From: an uncultured Eubacteriales bacterium
Lineage (GTDB): Bacteria; Bacillota; Clostridia; Peptostreptococcales; Anaerovoracaceae
DNA: 42,695 nt
NCBI GenBank assembly: GCA_949289445.1
Contig: CASEOD010000149.1
Location: 1-42,695, forward strand
Direction: 5' to 3'
In this document: piece after piece, positions 1 through 9,037 of the stretch
Numbering within the stretch: the first letter of the stretch is position 1
Layout: the number at the start of each line of letters is the position of its first letter
Notes under the pieces: generated by a model
Databases searched by the model: none
Seen by the model: the letters and a program-made list of their open reading frames with translations, nothing else
Told to the model about the DNA's origin: nothing
Position numbers and translations under genes: made by a program

Positions 1-48
1 TAATGCAAGTTCAAAAACTTCAGACAGTCCATGATTTTTAATTTCCAT
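1..48 (-). CDS. Start of an unidentified gene, cut by the left edge
   Basis: Only 16 codons are visible, reading MEIKNHGLSEVFELAL before the sequence ends. The ATG lies 20 nt beyond the ald stop, and a GGGGGAG stretch at 60-66 sits 11 nt upstream of it as a ribosome-binding site. The same strand and short gap suggest it is the next gene of the hyuA-hyuB-nhaC-ald operon. A second frame, with ATG at 59-57, is also open to the edge, so the frame choice is an inference from spacing and natural-looking codons. The product cannot be recognised from this much. Confidence 0.45.
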   Translation of the reverse strand, partial: MEIKNHGLSEVFELAL

Positions 49-68
49 AGATGAAACATCTCCCCCAT

Positions 69-1238
69 CTATTTGAATTCAGGGTAAAAATTGTCCGATT
101 TCGTAACCGTGGCTGCAGGCGCCGGATCCAGATACCGATCCAGGATTCCAAGAATCACTTCCGGCATTACACATGGTCTGTTCTGAATTCCGCTGGTCTC
201 CTCGTGAGTCAGGTACCCCTTGTAGGCAGTCAGACTTCTTCGCAGGAATCCGTCTCTCGCACAGGCTTCTTCTAATCCGTGCTTTATGATGGACTGGAAA
301 TGAGGTAGCACACTAGCTGCGTATGCCTGTGAAGTGGAACCGGCAATGGCTCCCGGAATATTGCTCACACAGTAATGAACCACACCTTCTTCAATGTAGA
401 TCGGGTCCTCATGAGTCGTTTCGTGGAATGTTTCAATACATCCGTAATCATTGCTTACATCTACGATCACTGCGCCCCTGTGCATTGATGCCACCATGGA
501 GCGGTCGATCATGAACTCTGTGGCGTTTTTCGGCCATCTTACACAGTTGATCACCAGATCTGCATCGGCGATTTCCTTTGCCAGATTGTAGCGGTTAGAA
601 ACAAATGTGTTGACCTTTCCTTCATATTTGGAGGATACCTCTCGCAGTACACCGATATTGATATCGGCAGCAGATACCCATGCACCCATGGAATAAAGCA
701 CCTCAACAGCCGCCTTTCCCACGGTGCCCAGACCGCATACCACAGCTTTGATTCCCGGCGCAGCGCCCAGACCGCTGACAAATTTTCCACAGCCGCCATT
801 GGTGGAAAGCATTGCCCAAAGACCCATAAAGGCTCCTGCCTTGCCGGCTGCCTCACAGTTAGGCGAGCCGTATCTGTGCGAATCTTCTGCAGTTATCGCT
901 ATAACTTTTTTCTCCAGAAGCGCATCCACTTCTTCTCTGTGGGCGGCAGGATGAACACAGCAATAGATCAGCTGTCCTTCCCGCATCAGAGCATATTCCT
1001 CTTTCTCTATTTCTTTTACCTTGGCTACAAAATCACAGGTCTTCCAGATTTCCTCATTGGACTCTAAAATGACAGCTCCGGCCTCCTCATAGGCTTTATC
1101 GTCAAATCCTGCTTTATATCCTGCATTTGCGGCGACATAAACTTCTGTGCCCTCAGACACGAGAATATTTACTTCTGCCGGTGTCATTACTACGCGGAAT
1201 TCTCCGTTCTTGATATCTTTAAGTACACCAAATTTCAT
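69..1238 (-). CDS. ald: Alanine dehydrogenase family protein (AlaDH/PNT)
   Basis: This 389-residue protein has the two-domain AlaDH/PNT layout. The N-terminal domain holds the substrate-side residues of the family: Arg in EFRVVMTP, Lys in AKVKE and His in CCVHPAAH. The Rossmann domain carries the dinucleotide motif GLGTVG near residue 170, followed by VDVSNDYG with the conserved aspartate. The expected reaction is NAD-dependent deamination of alanine, or a similar small amino acid, to the 2-oxoacid and ammonia, in the cytoplasm. The segment VDVSNDYGCIET differs from the classic VDVAIDQGG form, so substrate preference may have shifted. It is the fourth gene of the hyu operon, 24 nt after nhaC. 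Its place after a hydantoinase pair suggests that it processes the released amino acid; that role is inference. Confidence 0.85.
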   Translation of the reverse strand: MKFGVLKDIKNGEFRVVMTPAEVNILVSEGTEVYVAANAGYKAGFDDKAYEEAGAVILESNEEIWKTCDFVAKVKEIEKEEYALMREGQLIYCCVHPAAHREEVDALLEKKVIAITAEDSHRYGSPNCEAAGKAGAFMGLWAMLSTNGGCGKFVSGLGAAPGIKAVVCGLGTVGKAAVEVLYSMGAWVSAADINIGVLREVSSKYEGKVNTFVSNRYNLAKEIADADLVINCVRWPKNATEFMIDRSMVASMHRGAVIVDVSNDYGCIETFHETTHEDPIYIEEGVVHYCVSNIPGAIAGSTSQAYAASVLPHFQSIIKHGLEEACARDGFLRRSLTAYKGYLTHEETSGIQNRPCVMPEVILGILDRYLDPAPAATVTKSDNFYPEFK

Positions 1239-1262
1239 TTTATTTCCCTTTCTTTTCTGTCT

Positions 1263-2690
1263 TTATTCAACAGTTTTTCTCGTTTTTCCGATCAGCTTAT
1301 GATCATTGGAATCAAAGACTCCGATTCCGGTAACGGCACATATTACGGCAAATACCGGGCACAGCAGCGTCAGAAATGCATACGGCAGATATTCAAGGGT
1401 GGAAACACCCAGAACACCGGAACTGTAGATAGCTGCCGCTGACCATGGAACCAGGAATGAGAAAATAGTGCCTCCGTCTTCCAGCGTTCTGGAAAGCACA
1501 TAAGGTGCAATCCTGGCTTTGTCGTAGGAAGGTCTGAATACTTCTCCCGGAAGAAGAATGGCCATATACTGAGATGTAGTCAGCATTACCGTAATCAGAC
1601 AGGACAGCAGCGTAGTGATGATCAGGTTGCACGGTTTGAGAATTTTGTCACTGAACTTGCTGAGAATGACAGACAGTACACCCATTTCAAACATCAGTTC
1701 CCCGAGCTCCATGGCAAAAACACAATACACAATAGTAGACATCATAGCGGAAATACCACCGCGGTTCAGAAGACTTGACAAGGCCTCATTGTCAAACTCT
1801 TCATAGAATCCTGTCGACATGGCCGTTACCACTTCATTGAATGTAAACTGAGGCTGTGCGATAAGGGCGGCAATCACGCCTGCAATGGCACCGATAACCA
1901 GAGCTATCATCGCCGGAACCTTTTTAGCGACCAGAACAATGGTCAGCACAGGTACGATCAGTAAAACAGGAGAGATGTTGAAGCATTCATCCAGACTGGA
2001 AATGATGCTGTCAATGCCTTCCAGAGAATCTCCGGATGCAGTATCATATTTGAGCCCCAGAATAAAGTACAGAATCACCGTGATAATAAAGGACGGAATC
2101 ACCGTATAGAACATGGATTTAATATGCAGAAAGATGTCCGTTCCCGCTGCAGCAGGAGCCATGTTGGTAGTGTCGGAAAACGGTGACATTTTATCGCCGA
2201 ATACCGCACCGGAAACTGCCATGCCTGCAGTCAGTCCCGGATGAATATCCATGCCATACCCGATGGTCATAAATGCGATTCCCATAGTTCCCAGCGCTGC
2301 ATAGGAAGATCCCGTAAAAAATGATACGATACAGCAGATGACAAATCCCAGGGCAAGGAAAGATGACGGTGAGAAAATCTGCAGTCCGTAATAAATGATG
2401 GACGGAACGATTCCGGATATGATCCAGGTACCCACGACCATTCCCACGGAGATCAGAATCATACCGATCAGCGCGAATTTTCGGAATCCCTGCAGGATAA
2501 TTTCCTGCAGGGATTCCAGTTTCATTCCCTGACAGATGGCGATGATGCAAACTGCCAGCAGAGCAAGAATAAAGGTGACCATCGTATTGAGTTTCATCAC
2601 CGCAAGACCAACGGCCATGATTGCCGCTACAATCAGCAGTGTAAAGATCGCCAAAGGCAGACTAACGTGCTTTCTTTCTTTTTCCGTCAT
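1263..2690 (-). CDS. nhaC: NhaC-family Na+/H+ antiporter or antiporter-like transporter
   Basis: This is a 475-residue integral membrane protein with roughly eleven or twelve hydrophobic segments. The motif GDKMSPFSDTTN near residue 165 is the hallmark of the NhaC family. Members exchange sodium for protons, and some homologues exchange organic acids or amines. A strong AAGGAGG at about 2700-2706 precedes the ATG. It sits between hyuB and ald in one operon, 18 nt after hyuB. In that setting it is more likely to import the pathway substrate, export a product, or handle coupled sodium than to do general pH homeostasis. The sequence itself does not reveal the cargo. Confidence 0.85.
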   Translation of the reverse strand: MTEKERKHVSLPLAIFTLLIVAAIMAVGLAVMKLNTMVTFILALLAVCIIAICQGMKLESLQEIILQGFRKFALIGMILISVGMVVGTWIISGIVPSIIYYGLQIFSPSSFLALGFVICCIVSFFTGSSYAALGTMGIAFMTIGYGMDIHPGLTAGMAVSGAVFGDKMSPFSDTTNMAPAAAGTDIFLHIKSMFYTVIPSFIITVILYFILGLKYDTASGDSLEGIDSIISSLDECFNISPVLLIVPVLTIVLVAKKVPAMIALVIGAIAGVIAALIAQPQFTFNEVVTAMSTGFYEEFDNEALSSLLNRGGISAMMSTIVYCVFAMELGELMFEMGVLSVILSKFSDKILKPCNLIITTLLSCLITVMLTTSQYMAILLPGEVFRPSYDKARIAPYVLSRTLEDGGTIFSFLVPWSAAAIYSSGVLGVSTLEYLPYAFLTLLCPVFAVICAVTGIGVFDSNDHKLIGKTRKTVE

Positions 2691-2708
2691 AGTTCTTACC
2701 TCCTTTTT

Positions 2709-4364
2709 TTAATCCAGACTTATTCCGGCATCCCTGATCCATTGCCGGTCAATAATTCCTTCTCTCAAATCAGCTTCGATTTTTTCTTTTTCTCTTTCCC
2801 CAATCGGCCCGTAACCGCCTCCGCCTGCGGTCATCAGTTCAATGATATCATCAGTCTGAAGAACAACATTGCGCGGTTTTGAAACATCGGAAATAACTTT
2901 CCCGTCCCGAATCACTCTGAGAGATGCGTTTCCGCCTTCACCGCCGCCTGCAAGACCCCATGGTCTGCGTCTGGAACGCTCTGTAGCTGCTGCTACAAGC
3001 ACGGTGTCCTTACTCTCGTCAAGCACACGAATTGAACGTACAATACCCAGTCCTCCTCTGTATTTTCCCGGACCGCAGCTGTTTTCATGAAGCGCGTATT
3101 TTTCCACCATCAGAGGATATTCCATCTCCAGTGCTTCTACAGGCAGATTGGAGGTATTGGTCATGTGCACATGTACGGCATCAAGACCGTCTTTGTTGTA
3201 CCGGGCACCGGAACCGCCCCCTATGGTTTCCACATAGATATACGGATTCCCTGTTCTGCTGTCTTTTCCCGAGAAGGAGAAGAAAGACATTGCACCGTTT
3301 CCGGCAGCAACCACCATTTCCGGATTCATTTTGGAAAAAGCGCCGAAGATAACATCGGCAATACGCTGTGATGTGGTTTCTCTGTCGCCTACAGCTGCCG
3401 GTTCTGTTGCCCATACCAGACTTCCCGGCTCTGCCTTTATCTCTATGCTGTCAAAGAAACCCGAGTTTGCCGGAATGGTATGATCAAGCACTGAAAGCAT
3501 TGCGTAATACACTGTCGCCTTCAGCGCGCAAGGCACACAGTTGTACGGACCGCTGACCTGTGGACAGGTACCGGAAAAGTCAAAAGTGATATTCTTTCCT
3601 TTAACGGTAATCTTTGCCGCAATTTTCAAATCTTCATTTCCGGCACCGTCATCATCCATGAAGTCCTCAAAGGTATAGTCTCCGTCCGGCAGAGCCTCAA
3701 TGGCAACCTCTGCTTTCCTCTTTCCGTAACTGAGCCATTCCCGGCAGAACTCTCTGAAGGTTTCAATTCCGATACGATCGATAAGTTCTGTCAGTTTGTC
3801 AGCGCCGTACTGATTGGTAATCATCTGCGCGCTGATGTCGCCCTGACGTTCATACTTCATCTGGAAATTCAGCATGATCAGATCCATGATATCCTGATTG
3901 AGTTTTCCTCTTTCATAGAGTTTAATAACCGGAATACGCAGTCCCTCGTCATAAATCGTCGATCCTTTTCTGGTTTTATCGGCGTGGTGACCGGTATTGA
4001 CCATATATGCAATCAGTTCGTCCTTATAGAAGACCGGTTTCAACAAGACGATGTCAGGCAGATGAGAACCGCCCCCGCTGTATGGATCGTTGGCGATAAA
4101 GATATCTCCGTCGTAAATCTCTTCAGGACGATATTTCTGTGTCAGAACCTCTACGGCTCCTGACAGAGAACTGAAGTGAAGAGGGATATGCTGTGCAAGG
4201 GACAACAGTTCTCCTTTTGCGCTGAATACCGCAACAGAAAGATCTTTTCTTTCTTTGATGTTTGTACTGTATCCTGTTTTTGACAGAATCACTCCCATCT
4301 GCTCTGCGATGGAACTCATACTGTTGGCGATAATTTCCAGATTGATCGAGTTAATCTTTTTCAT
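2709..4364 (-). CDS. hyuB: Hydantoinase B / oxoprolinase family subunit
   Basis: This is a 551-residue HyuB-type subunit. Family landmarks include NIKERKDLSVAVFS near residue 35, IANDPYSGGGSHLPDIVL near residue 95, and the C-terminal glycine-rich GLAGGGEGG and TAGGGGYGP segments. HyuB partners HyuA in ATP-dependent opening of cyclic amides such as hydantoins or 5-oxoproline. The chosen start is the ATG at 4364, which gives the usual family N-terminus. A GTG at 4382 overlaps the hyuA stop but has no ribosome-binding site and would add six basic residues. The gene follows hyuA directly, indicating a coupled pair. The actual substrate cannot be read from the sequence. Confidence 0.88.
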   Translation of the reverse strand: MKKINSINLEIIANSMSSIAEQMGVILSKTGYSTNIKERKDLSVAVFSAKGELLSLAQHIPLHFSSLSGAVEVLTQKYRPEEIYDGDIFIANDPYSGGGSHLPDIVLLKPVFYKDELIAYMVNTGHHADKTRKGSTIYDEGLRIPVIKLYERGKLNQDIMDLIMLNFQMKYERQGDISAQMITNQYGADKLTELIDRIGIETFREFCREWLSYGKRKAEVAIEALPDGDYTFEDFMDDDGAGNEDLKIAAKITVKGKNITFDFSGTCPQVSGPYNCVPCALKATVYYAMLSVLDHTIPANSGFFDSIEIKAEPGSLVWATEPAAVGDRETTSQRIADVIFGAFSKMNPEMVVAAGNGAMSFFSFSGKDSRTGNPYIYVETIGGGSGARYNKDGLDAVHVHMTNTSNLPVEALEMEYPLMVEKYALHENSCGPGKYRGGLGIVRSIRVLDESKDTVLVAAATERSRRRPWGLAGGGEGGNASLRVIRDGKVISDVSKPRNVVLQTDDIIELMTAGGGGYGPIGEREKEKIEADLREGIIDRQWIRDAGISLD

Positions 4365-4378
4365 TTTCTTCTTTCGCC

Positions 4379-6424
4379 TCACTTTCGCTCAATGATAATG
4401 TTCAGGTATGCGTCCACCTTGGCTGTCTGCCCCGGCAGAACAATGGTTGTGCTGTCCATCTGTTCAATAATTGCAGGCCCTGTGATGATATTGCCGTAGT
4501 GAAGCTTTTCACGGTCATAAAGTGTATACTCTGCAAAAGAGTTCTCAGATTCCCGGACACTTCTGCTGCCGATCTCTGCTGAAGAGGCATCCTCGCCGCT
4601 GTATGCGTCAGCTACAATCTTCGGGTACACGATATCTCCCACAGCTGATAATCCAAAGTTTACAATCTGAACAGCATCCTTGGAACTGAAAGAATAAAGT
4701 CGCTCATAAACTTCTGTGAAAGCATCCTTGATTCCGGATATGTCTTTCAGCGTTTCACGGTCTACAGGCACACGAATTTCATGATTCTGTCCTTTATACC
4801 GCATATCCAGGAAATATTCTCTGCGGCGGTTTTCCTTCGGTATATCCTCATCGTCAAACCATTTTTCGGCATCATTTTCAAGAGCATCGAACTGTTCTGT
4901 AAGAATCTGAACGGTTCCTTCCTGAAGTTCAATTACATTGGTCTGCACAAAGTCTCTGCGCATATTCTCCGTCAGCAGGCCATAGGCTGCAAGAAGTCCC
5001 GGCGTCTTTGGAATCAGTGCTCTGCTGATGAGCATGTCTTCTATCAGTTCAGCGGCATGAAGCGGTCCGGAACCGCCGAAAGCGACAAGACAGAAATTGC
5101 TCGGATCATAGCCTTTTGCCACGGTTACATTCTTTATTTCTTTCACAATGTTGGAATTGCTGATGGAAATAATTCCTTTGGCAGTTTCATACAGTCCCAT
5201 GTTCAGTCGCTTTGCCAGTTCTCCCACAGCTTCCTTTGACTTCTCAGCGTTAATCGGAAGTCTTCCTCCCAGCAGTTTCGTCTGGTTCAAATGTCCCAGA
5301 ACAACTCGGGCATCTGTAATGGTCGCCCTCTTTCCTCCGATGTTATAGCATGCCGGTCCCGGATTTGCACCTGCACTCTGAGGTCCGACTTTCAGCACAC
5401 CGCCGCTGTCAATCCAGCCGATGCTGCCGCCCCCCGCACCGATAGTGGAAATATCGATAGATGGAATTCTTACAGGATATCCGCTGATTGTTCTCTCATC
5501 TGAAGCCTCAAAACGTCCGTCCACCACCAGACTGATATCAGTGCTTGTTCCTCCGATATCAATGGTGATCAGATCCTTCTCACCGGCAAGATTAGTAATG
5601 TACTGCGCGCCTACGACACCTGCCGCAGGGCCTGACAGTCCGGTCTTAATAGGAAAACGCATGGATTCCGAAATTGACATCAGACCGCCGTTGGAGTGAT
5701 TTATGTAAATATTGTCGATTCCGATGCTTTCCAGAGTAGCTTTCAGATTATCCATATATTTTTTAACTTCCGGCCCCACAAAAGAATTTAAAACTGTTCC
5801 GCAAAGTCTTTCGTATTCACGAAACTGCTTGGACAGATCACTGGACACAGTCAGGAACACTTCCGGAAGTTCCTCTTCGATAATCTCCCGGATCCGGTTT
5901 TCGTTTTCCGGATTCAGATAAGCGTTCAGCAGCATGACTGCAATACTTTCCGCTCCACTTTCTTTAATCTTTCTGATGATATCTCGCAGTTCCTCTTCGG
6001 AAATATCTCGTACAATTTTTCCCTGACAGTCCATTCTTTCATTCAGTTCAAACCGCAGCTCTCTGCTGATAAGTGTTTTAACCTTATCTTCCTGCAGATC
6101 GTACAGAGACGGTCTTTTCTGTCTGCCGATTTCCAGCAGGTCACGAAAGCCGCCTGTTGTAATCAGCGCTGTTTTCACACCCCGTGTTTCAAGAATCGCA
6201 TTGGTCGCAACTGTGGTTCCGTGCATAAAACGCTTCACGCTGCTGCCGTCAAATTCATTCTGTTCAGCAACCGCATTGACTCCCTGAATCACTGCCTCTG
6301 ACTGATCATGAAGGGAGGACGGAAGTTTGTATACCATTAAAGCTCCGCTTTCTTCATCTATTGCACAGATGTCGGTATTGGTTCCTCCCACATCCACGCC
6401 GATTCGAATGACCCTGTTTTCCAT
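4379..6424 (-). CDS. hyuA: Hydantoinase A / oxoprolinase family ATP-dependent subunit
   Basis: This is a 681-residue HyuA-type subunit with the acetate/sugar kinase-like ATPase fold. The N-terminal phosphate loop reads GVDVGGTNTDI (residues 8-18), followed by HGTTVATNAILETRG near residue 68. A second ATPase lobe carries ITIDIGGTSTDISLV near residue 288 and GAGGGSIGWID near residue 330. The HyuA-HyuB pair uses ATP to activate and hydrolyse a cyclic amide; characterised relatives act on 5-oxoproline or N-methylhydantoin, and related enzymes carboxylate ketones. It is the first gene of the operon, preceded by AGGAGGATTCA and ATG, and faces the lysR gene across 133 nt. The substrate is unknown; hydantoin-like or lactam compounds are plausible. 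Confidence 0.88.
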   Translation of the reverse strand: MENRVIRIGVDVGGTNTDICAIDEESGALMVYKLPSSLHDQSEAVIQGVNAVAEQNEFDGSSVKRFMHGTTVATNAILETRGVKTALITTGGFRDLLEIGRQKRPSLYDLQEDKVKTLISRELRFELNERMDCQGKIVRDISEEELRDIIRKIKESGAESIAVMLLNAYLNPENENRIREIIEEELPEVFLTVSSDLSKQFREYERLCGTVLNSFVGPEVKKYMDNLKATLESIGIDNIYINHSNGGLMSISESMRFPIKTGLSGPAAGVVGAQYITNLAGEKDLITIDIGGTSTDISLVVDGRFEASDERTISGYPVRIPSIDISTIGAGGGSIGWIDSGGVLKVGPQSAGANPGPACYNIGGKRATITDARVVLGHLNQTKLLGGRLPINAEKSKEAVGELAKRLNMGLYETAKGIISISNSNIVKEIKNVTVAKGYDPSNFCLVAFGGSGPLHAAELIEDMLISRALIPKTPGLLAAYGLLTENMRRDFVQTNVIELQEGTVQILTEQFDALENDAEKWFDDEDIPKENRRREYFLDMRYKGQNHEIRVPVDRETLKDISGIKDAFTEVYERLYSFSSKDAVQIVNFGLSAVGDIVYPKIVADAYSGEDASSAEIGSRSVRESENSFAEYTLYDREKLHYGNIITGPAIIEQMDSTTIVLPGQTAKVDAYLNIIIERK

Positions 6425-6480
6425 TGAATCCTCCTTTTTTGACTATTCTCAATTGTTTTAATTTTGTTTACAATATACCA

Positions 6481-6509
6481 TTGCATTTTGAAACAGTCCA
6501 AGATATAAT
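6481..6509 (+). promoter_or_regulatory. Predicted sigma-A promoter of the lysR gene
   Basis: TTGCAT at 6481-6486 and TATAAT at 6504-6509 are separated by 17 nt. This puts the start site near 6516, about 40 nt before the lysR ATG. The AT palindrome at 6511-6528 lies on the predicted start site. Confidence 0.6.
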
Positions 6510-6510
6510 A

Positions 6511-6528
6511 ATTTATATATATATAAAT
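6511..6528. promoter_or_regulatory. 18-bp perfect AT palindrome, candidate LysR operator
   Basis: ATTTATATATATATAAAT is a perfect palindrome between the divergent lysR and hyuA genes, just downstream of the lysR -10 box. It also contains the T-N11-A spacing seen in LysR-type sites. Simple AT alternation makes chance possible, so the operator role is inference. Confidence 0.4.
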
Positions 6529-6557
6529 CAGAATTTATGATTCAAAAGGAGCAAGTC

Positions 6558-7451
6558 ATGGAACTGCTGCAGCTAAAATATTTTTTGTGCCTTGCGAGGA
6601 ATGAACATGTTTCCCGGACTGCCGAAGAACTGCACATTTCACAACCCTCACTCAGTCTGACCATTAAGAAACTGGAACAGGAACTGGGATGTCCCCTGTT
6701 TGAGAAAAAAGGCAGAAACATACGTCTGTCACAATACGGACAGATTTATTTTGACTATATTGAACAGGTTTTTAATCTGCTGGAAAACGGAGAGCGGGCG
6801 CTTCAGAAACAGAAAGGTATCGACGATCGTCATCTGATTCTGGGAATACTCAGTCCCTATATATGGCAGGATGTACTCCATTCGTTCACTGTGACATGGC
6901 CGGAGATCTCCATTGATCTACGTTCTCTGGAAGGCAGCGAGTATGTTAAGGCTCTGTCCGAAGGTGTCATCGACATTTATCTTGGTGCAATTTCTTCTGC
7001 AGAGATCGCAGGACTGAATTGTAAAACCCTTTATGAGGATGACATGGTTTTACTGGTAAACAAGGCAAATCCACTTTCATCCAGAAAAGAAATAGATTTG
7101 AGAGAATGCACGGGTCAGAGTTTTGTCAATCTGGGTGACGAAACCAGTCTTCAGCAGTTTCTGGAAGAACTGTATGAGGAGGCGGGATTTGTTCCTCATG
7201 TCATTATGAAATGCGATTATACCATGCGTGATCAAATGGTTATCGAAAACAGAGGCGTTTCCGTTACAACAAAAACCTCCGCTCTGCGGCTGGAGTCAGA
7301 TCAGGTGGTTCCCATTGACATTACTTATCCGAAAAAGAAAAGAATTCTCGGTCTTATATGGCGAAAAAATCTGCAGTTCACACCGGTCATGCAGAAATTC
7401 TACGATGCCTGTGTCAGTTATTTTTCTGCACAGGATCAGAAAAGACCGTAA
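6558..7451 (+). CDS. LysR-family transcriptional regulator
   Basis: This 297-residue protein starts with a canonical LysR winged helix-turn-helix (MELLQLKYFLCLARNEHVSR, then TAEELHISQPSLSLTIKKLE). A periplasmic-binding-like effector domain follows from about residue 90. The start at 6558 is chosen because AGGAG at 6547-6551 is spaced 6 nt from it; an upstream in-frame ATG at 6537 lacks a site and would put the ribosome-binding site inside the gene. It is transcribed divergently from hyuA, the usual arrangement for a LysR protein controlling the neighbouring operon and itself. The inducer is probably the hyu substrate or a breakdown product, but this is inference from position. Confidence 0.9.
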   Translation: MELLQLKYFLCLARNEHVSRTAEELHISQPSLSLTIKKLEQELGCPLFEKKGRNIRLSQYGQIYFDYIEQVFNLLENGERALQKQKGIDDRHLILGILSPYIWQDVLHSFTVTWPEISIDLRSLEGSEYVKALSEGVIDIYLGAISSAEIAGLNCKTLYEDDMVLLVNKANPLSSRKEIDLRECTGQSFVNLGDETSLQQFLEELYEEAGFVPHVIMKCDYTMRDQMVIENRGVSVTTKTSALRLESDQVVPIDITYPKKKRILGLIWRKNLQFTPVMQKFYDACVSYFSAQDQKRP

Positions 7452-7462
7452 AAAACAGCACG

Positions 7463-7500
7463 AAAAAAGCCCTTTCTGCGTTCCCGCTTCAGGGCTTTTA
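7463..7500. terminator. Bidirectional intrinsic terminator between lysR and glyA
   Basis: AAAAGCCCT at 7465-7473 pairs with AGGGCTTTT at 7491-7499. Runs of T follow the stem on both strands. It lies between two convergent genes and can serve both. Confidence 0.85.
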
Positions 7501-7508
7501 ATCTTCTC

Positions 7509-8747
7509 TTATTTCATCATTTCTTTGATCACCTTATCGATTTTGCGGGCAACTTCTCTGAAATCTTCTTCTTTGTAGCCTCTGGTGGTCATCGGTGCCG
7601 TACCGATACGGACGCCGCTTGTCTCCTTCGGAGAACGCTTTTCACCCGGCACACAGTTCTTATTCAGAGTAATGCCGACTTCGTCAAGGCGATCCTGCAG
7701 ATCCTTTCCACTGAACGGGAAGTCTAGCAGATCCAGCAGGAATACGTGGTTATCGGTACCTCCTGTTACTACTTTATATCCCAGTTTCAGGAATTCATCA
7801 CAGAAAGCTTTACAGTTTGCCACAACCTGTGCGGCATACTCTTTATAGGATGGCTGAAGAGCTTCTTCTGCGCATACAGCTTTACCGGCAATCACATGTT
7901 CCAGCGGTCCCCCCTGCGCATACGGGAACACAGCGCTGTCGATCTTTTTGGCAAGTTCAGGTCTTGCAAAGATCAGGCCGCCTCTCGGTCCTCTCAGAGT
8001 TTTATGAGTGGTGGTGGTTACAATATCTGCATAGCCAAACGGAGACGGATGCACGCCTCCTGCCACAAGACCTGCAATGTGAGCCATATCAACCATGAAA
8101 TAAGCGCCTGCCTCCTTTGCGATTTCTGCAAAGGCTGCAAAGTCAATAATTCTCGAATAAGCGGAAGCACCTGTCAGAATCAGCTGCGGTTTATATTCCA
8201 GTGCCTTTTTTCTCACATCCTCCATATCAATAAAGCCTTTTTCATCTACATCGTAGAACACCATGTTATATAACTTTCCACTGAAGTTTACAGAGGAACC
8301 GTGAGTCAGATGTCCGCCGTTGTCCAGAGAAAGAGACAGAATAGTATCTCCCGGCTGCAGAATGGCTTTATAGGCTGCAAAGTTTGCCTGAGAACCGCTG
8401 TGAGGCTGTACGTTCACATGGTAATCGGTATCAAAAACCTCTCTCCACTTGTCGCAGCAGTATTCCTCCAGTTCATCCACAAACTTGGTACCGCCATAGT
8501 ATCTGCTGGTATTTCCCGATGTTCTCACATAAGGATAGCCTTCCGCATATTTCCATGACAGACAGCTTCCGCAGGCTGCCAGAACTGCTTCGGAACAGTA
8601 GTTTTCAGAAGCGATCAGTTCAATATTGTTCTTCTGTCTGTTATATTCCTTTTCAATCAGTTCTCCTACAATCGGAGAGGTTCTCTTGATAAATTCAAAG
8701 TTTTCTACATTGTATGTGCTGTTATCCACACCATCTCTGTTAAACAT
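7509..8747 (-). CDS. glyA: Serine hydroxymethyltransferase
   Basis: This 412-residue PLP enzyme interconverts serine and glycine with tetrahydrofolate as one-carbon carrier. Seen motifs are IELIASENY near residue 45, GGHLTHGS near 145, and the PLP-lysine motif [15 protein letters not shown] near residue 240, all typical of the family. One feature is odd. Between YAEGYP and RYYGG most family members have two residues (GK), whereas here there are nine (YVRTSGNTS). This is a seven-residue insertion next to the PLP and substrate pocket. The gene is monocistronic between its own promoter and a terminator. GlyA is the most likely identity; a paralogue with altered substrate cannot be excluded. Confidence 0.9.
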   Translation of the reverse strand: MFNRDGVDNSTYNVENFEFIKRTSPIVGELIEKEYNRQKNNIELIASENYCSEAVLAACGSCLSWKYAEGYPYVRTSGNTSRYYGGTKFVDELEEYCCDKWREVFDTDYHVNVQPHSGSQANFAAYKAILQPGDTILSLSLDNGGHLTHGSSVNFSGKLYNMVFYDVDEKGFIDMEDVRKKALEYKPQLILTGASAYSRIIDFAAFAEIAKEAGAYFMVDMAHIAGLVAGGVHPSPFGYADIVTTTTHKTLRGPRGGLIFARPELAKKIDSAVFPYAQGGPLEHVIAGKAVCAEEALQPSYKEYAAQVVANCKAFCDEFLKLGYKVVTGGTDNHVFLLDLLDFPFSGKDLQDRLDEVGITLNKNCVPGEKRSPKETSGVRIGTAPMTTRGYKEEDFREVARKIDKVIKEMMK

Positions 8748-8788
8748 GTATCAGAATCCTTCCTTTCCTGTTTACAAATACTTGTTTT

Positions 8789-8818
8789 ATTGTATCACAG
8801 AGCAGGTATCTTTATCAA
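8789..8818 (-). promoter_or_regulatory. Predicted glyA promoter
   Basis: On the minus strand TTGATA (8818-8813) and TACAAT (8794-8789) are separated by 18 nt, placing the start site roughly 35 nt upstream of the glyA ATG. The rest of the 290-nt gap to the ssb-like gene holds that gene's terminator, a short inverted repeat at 8888-8903, and nothing else I recognise. Confidence 0.55.
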
Positions 8819-8956
8819 CAGAAAATCCGGTGATTCTATCATTATTGAAACATCTGACCATTGCCTTTGCATTATTTCAGATGCACTATATCATATGTGA
8901 TATTGTTTTCTTCAAAGAGAGATTCCACTAAATAATCCTTTTTATTCAAACAAAGA

Positions 8957-8994
8957 AAAACGCACAGTTTCTTTTTTCAGATTCCATGCGTTTT
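8957..8994 (-). terminator. Intrinsic terminator after the SSB-like gene
   Basis: On the minus strand AAAACGCA (8994-8987) pairs with TGCGTTTT (8964-8957), followed by TCTTTG. It lies 44 nt beyond the stop of the SSB-like gene and may end the whole minus-strand run that begins at the Val T-box. Confidence 0.7.
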
Positions 8995-9037
8995 GAGTTA
9001 TATATGATAACAAATCCTTTCATGATTCGTCCTTATT

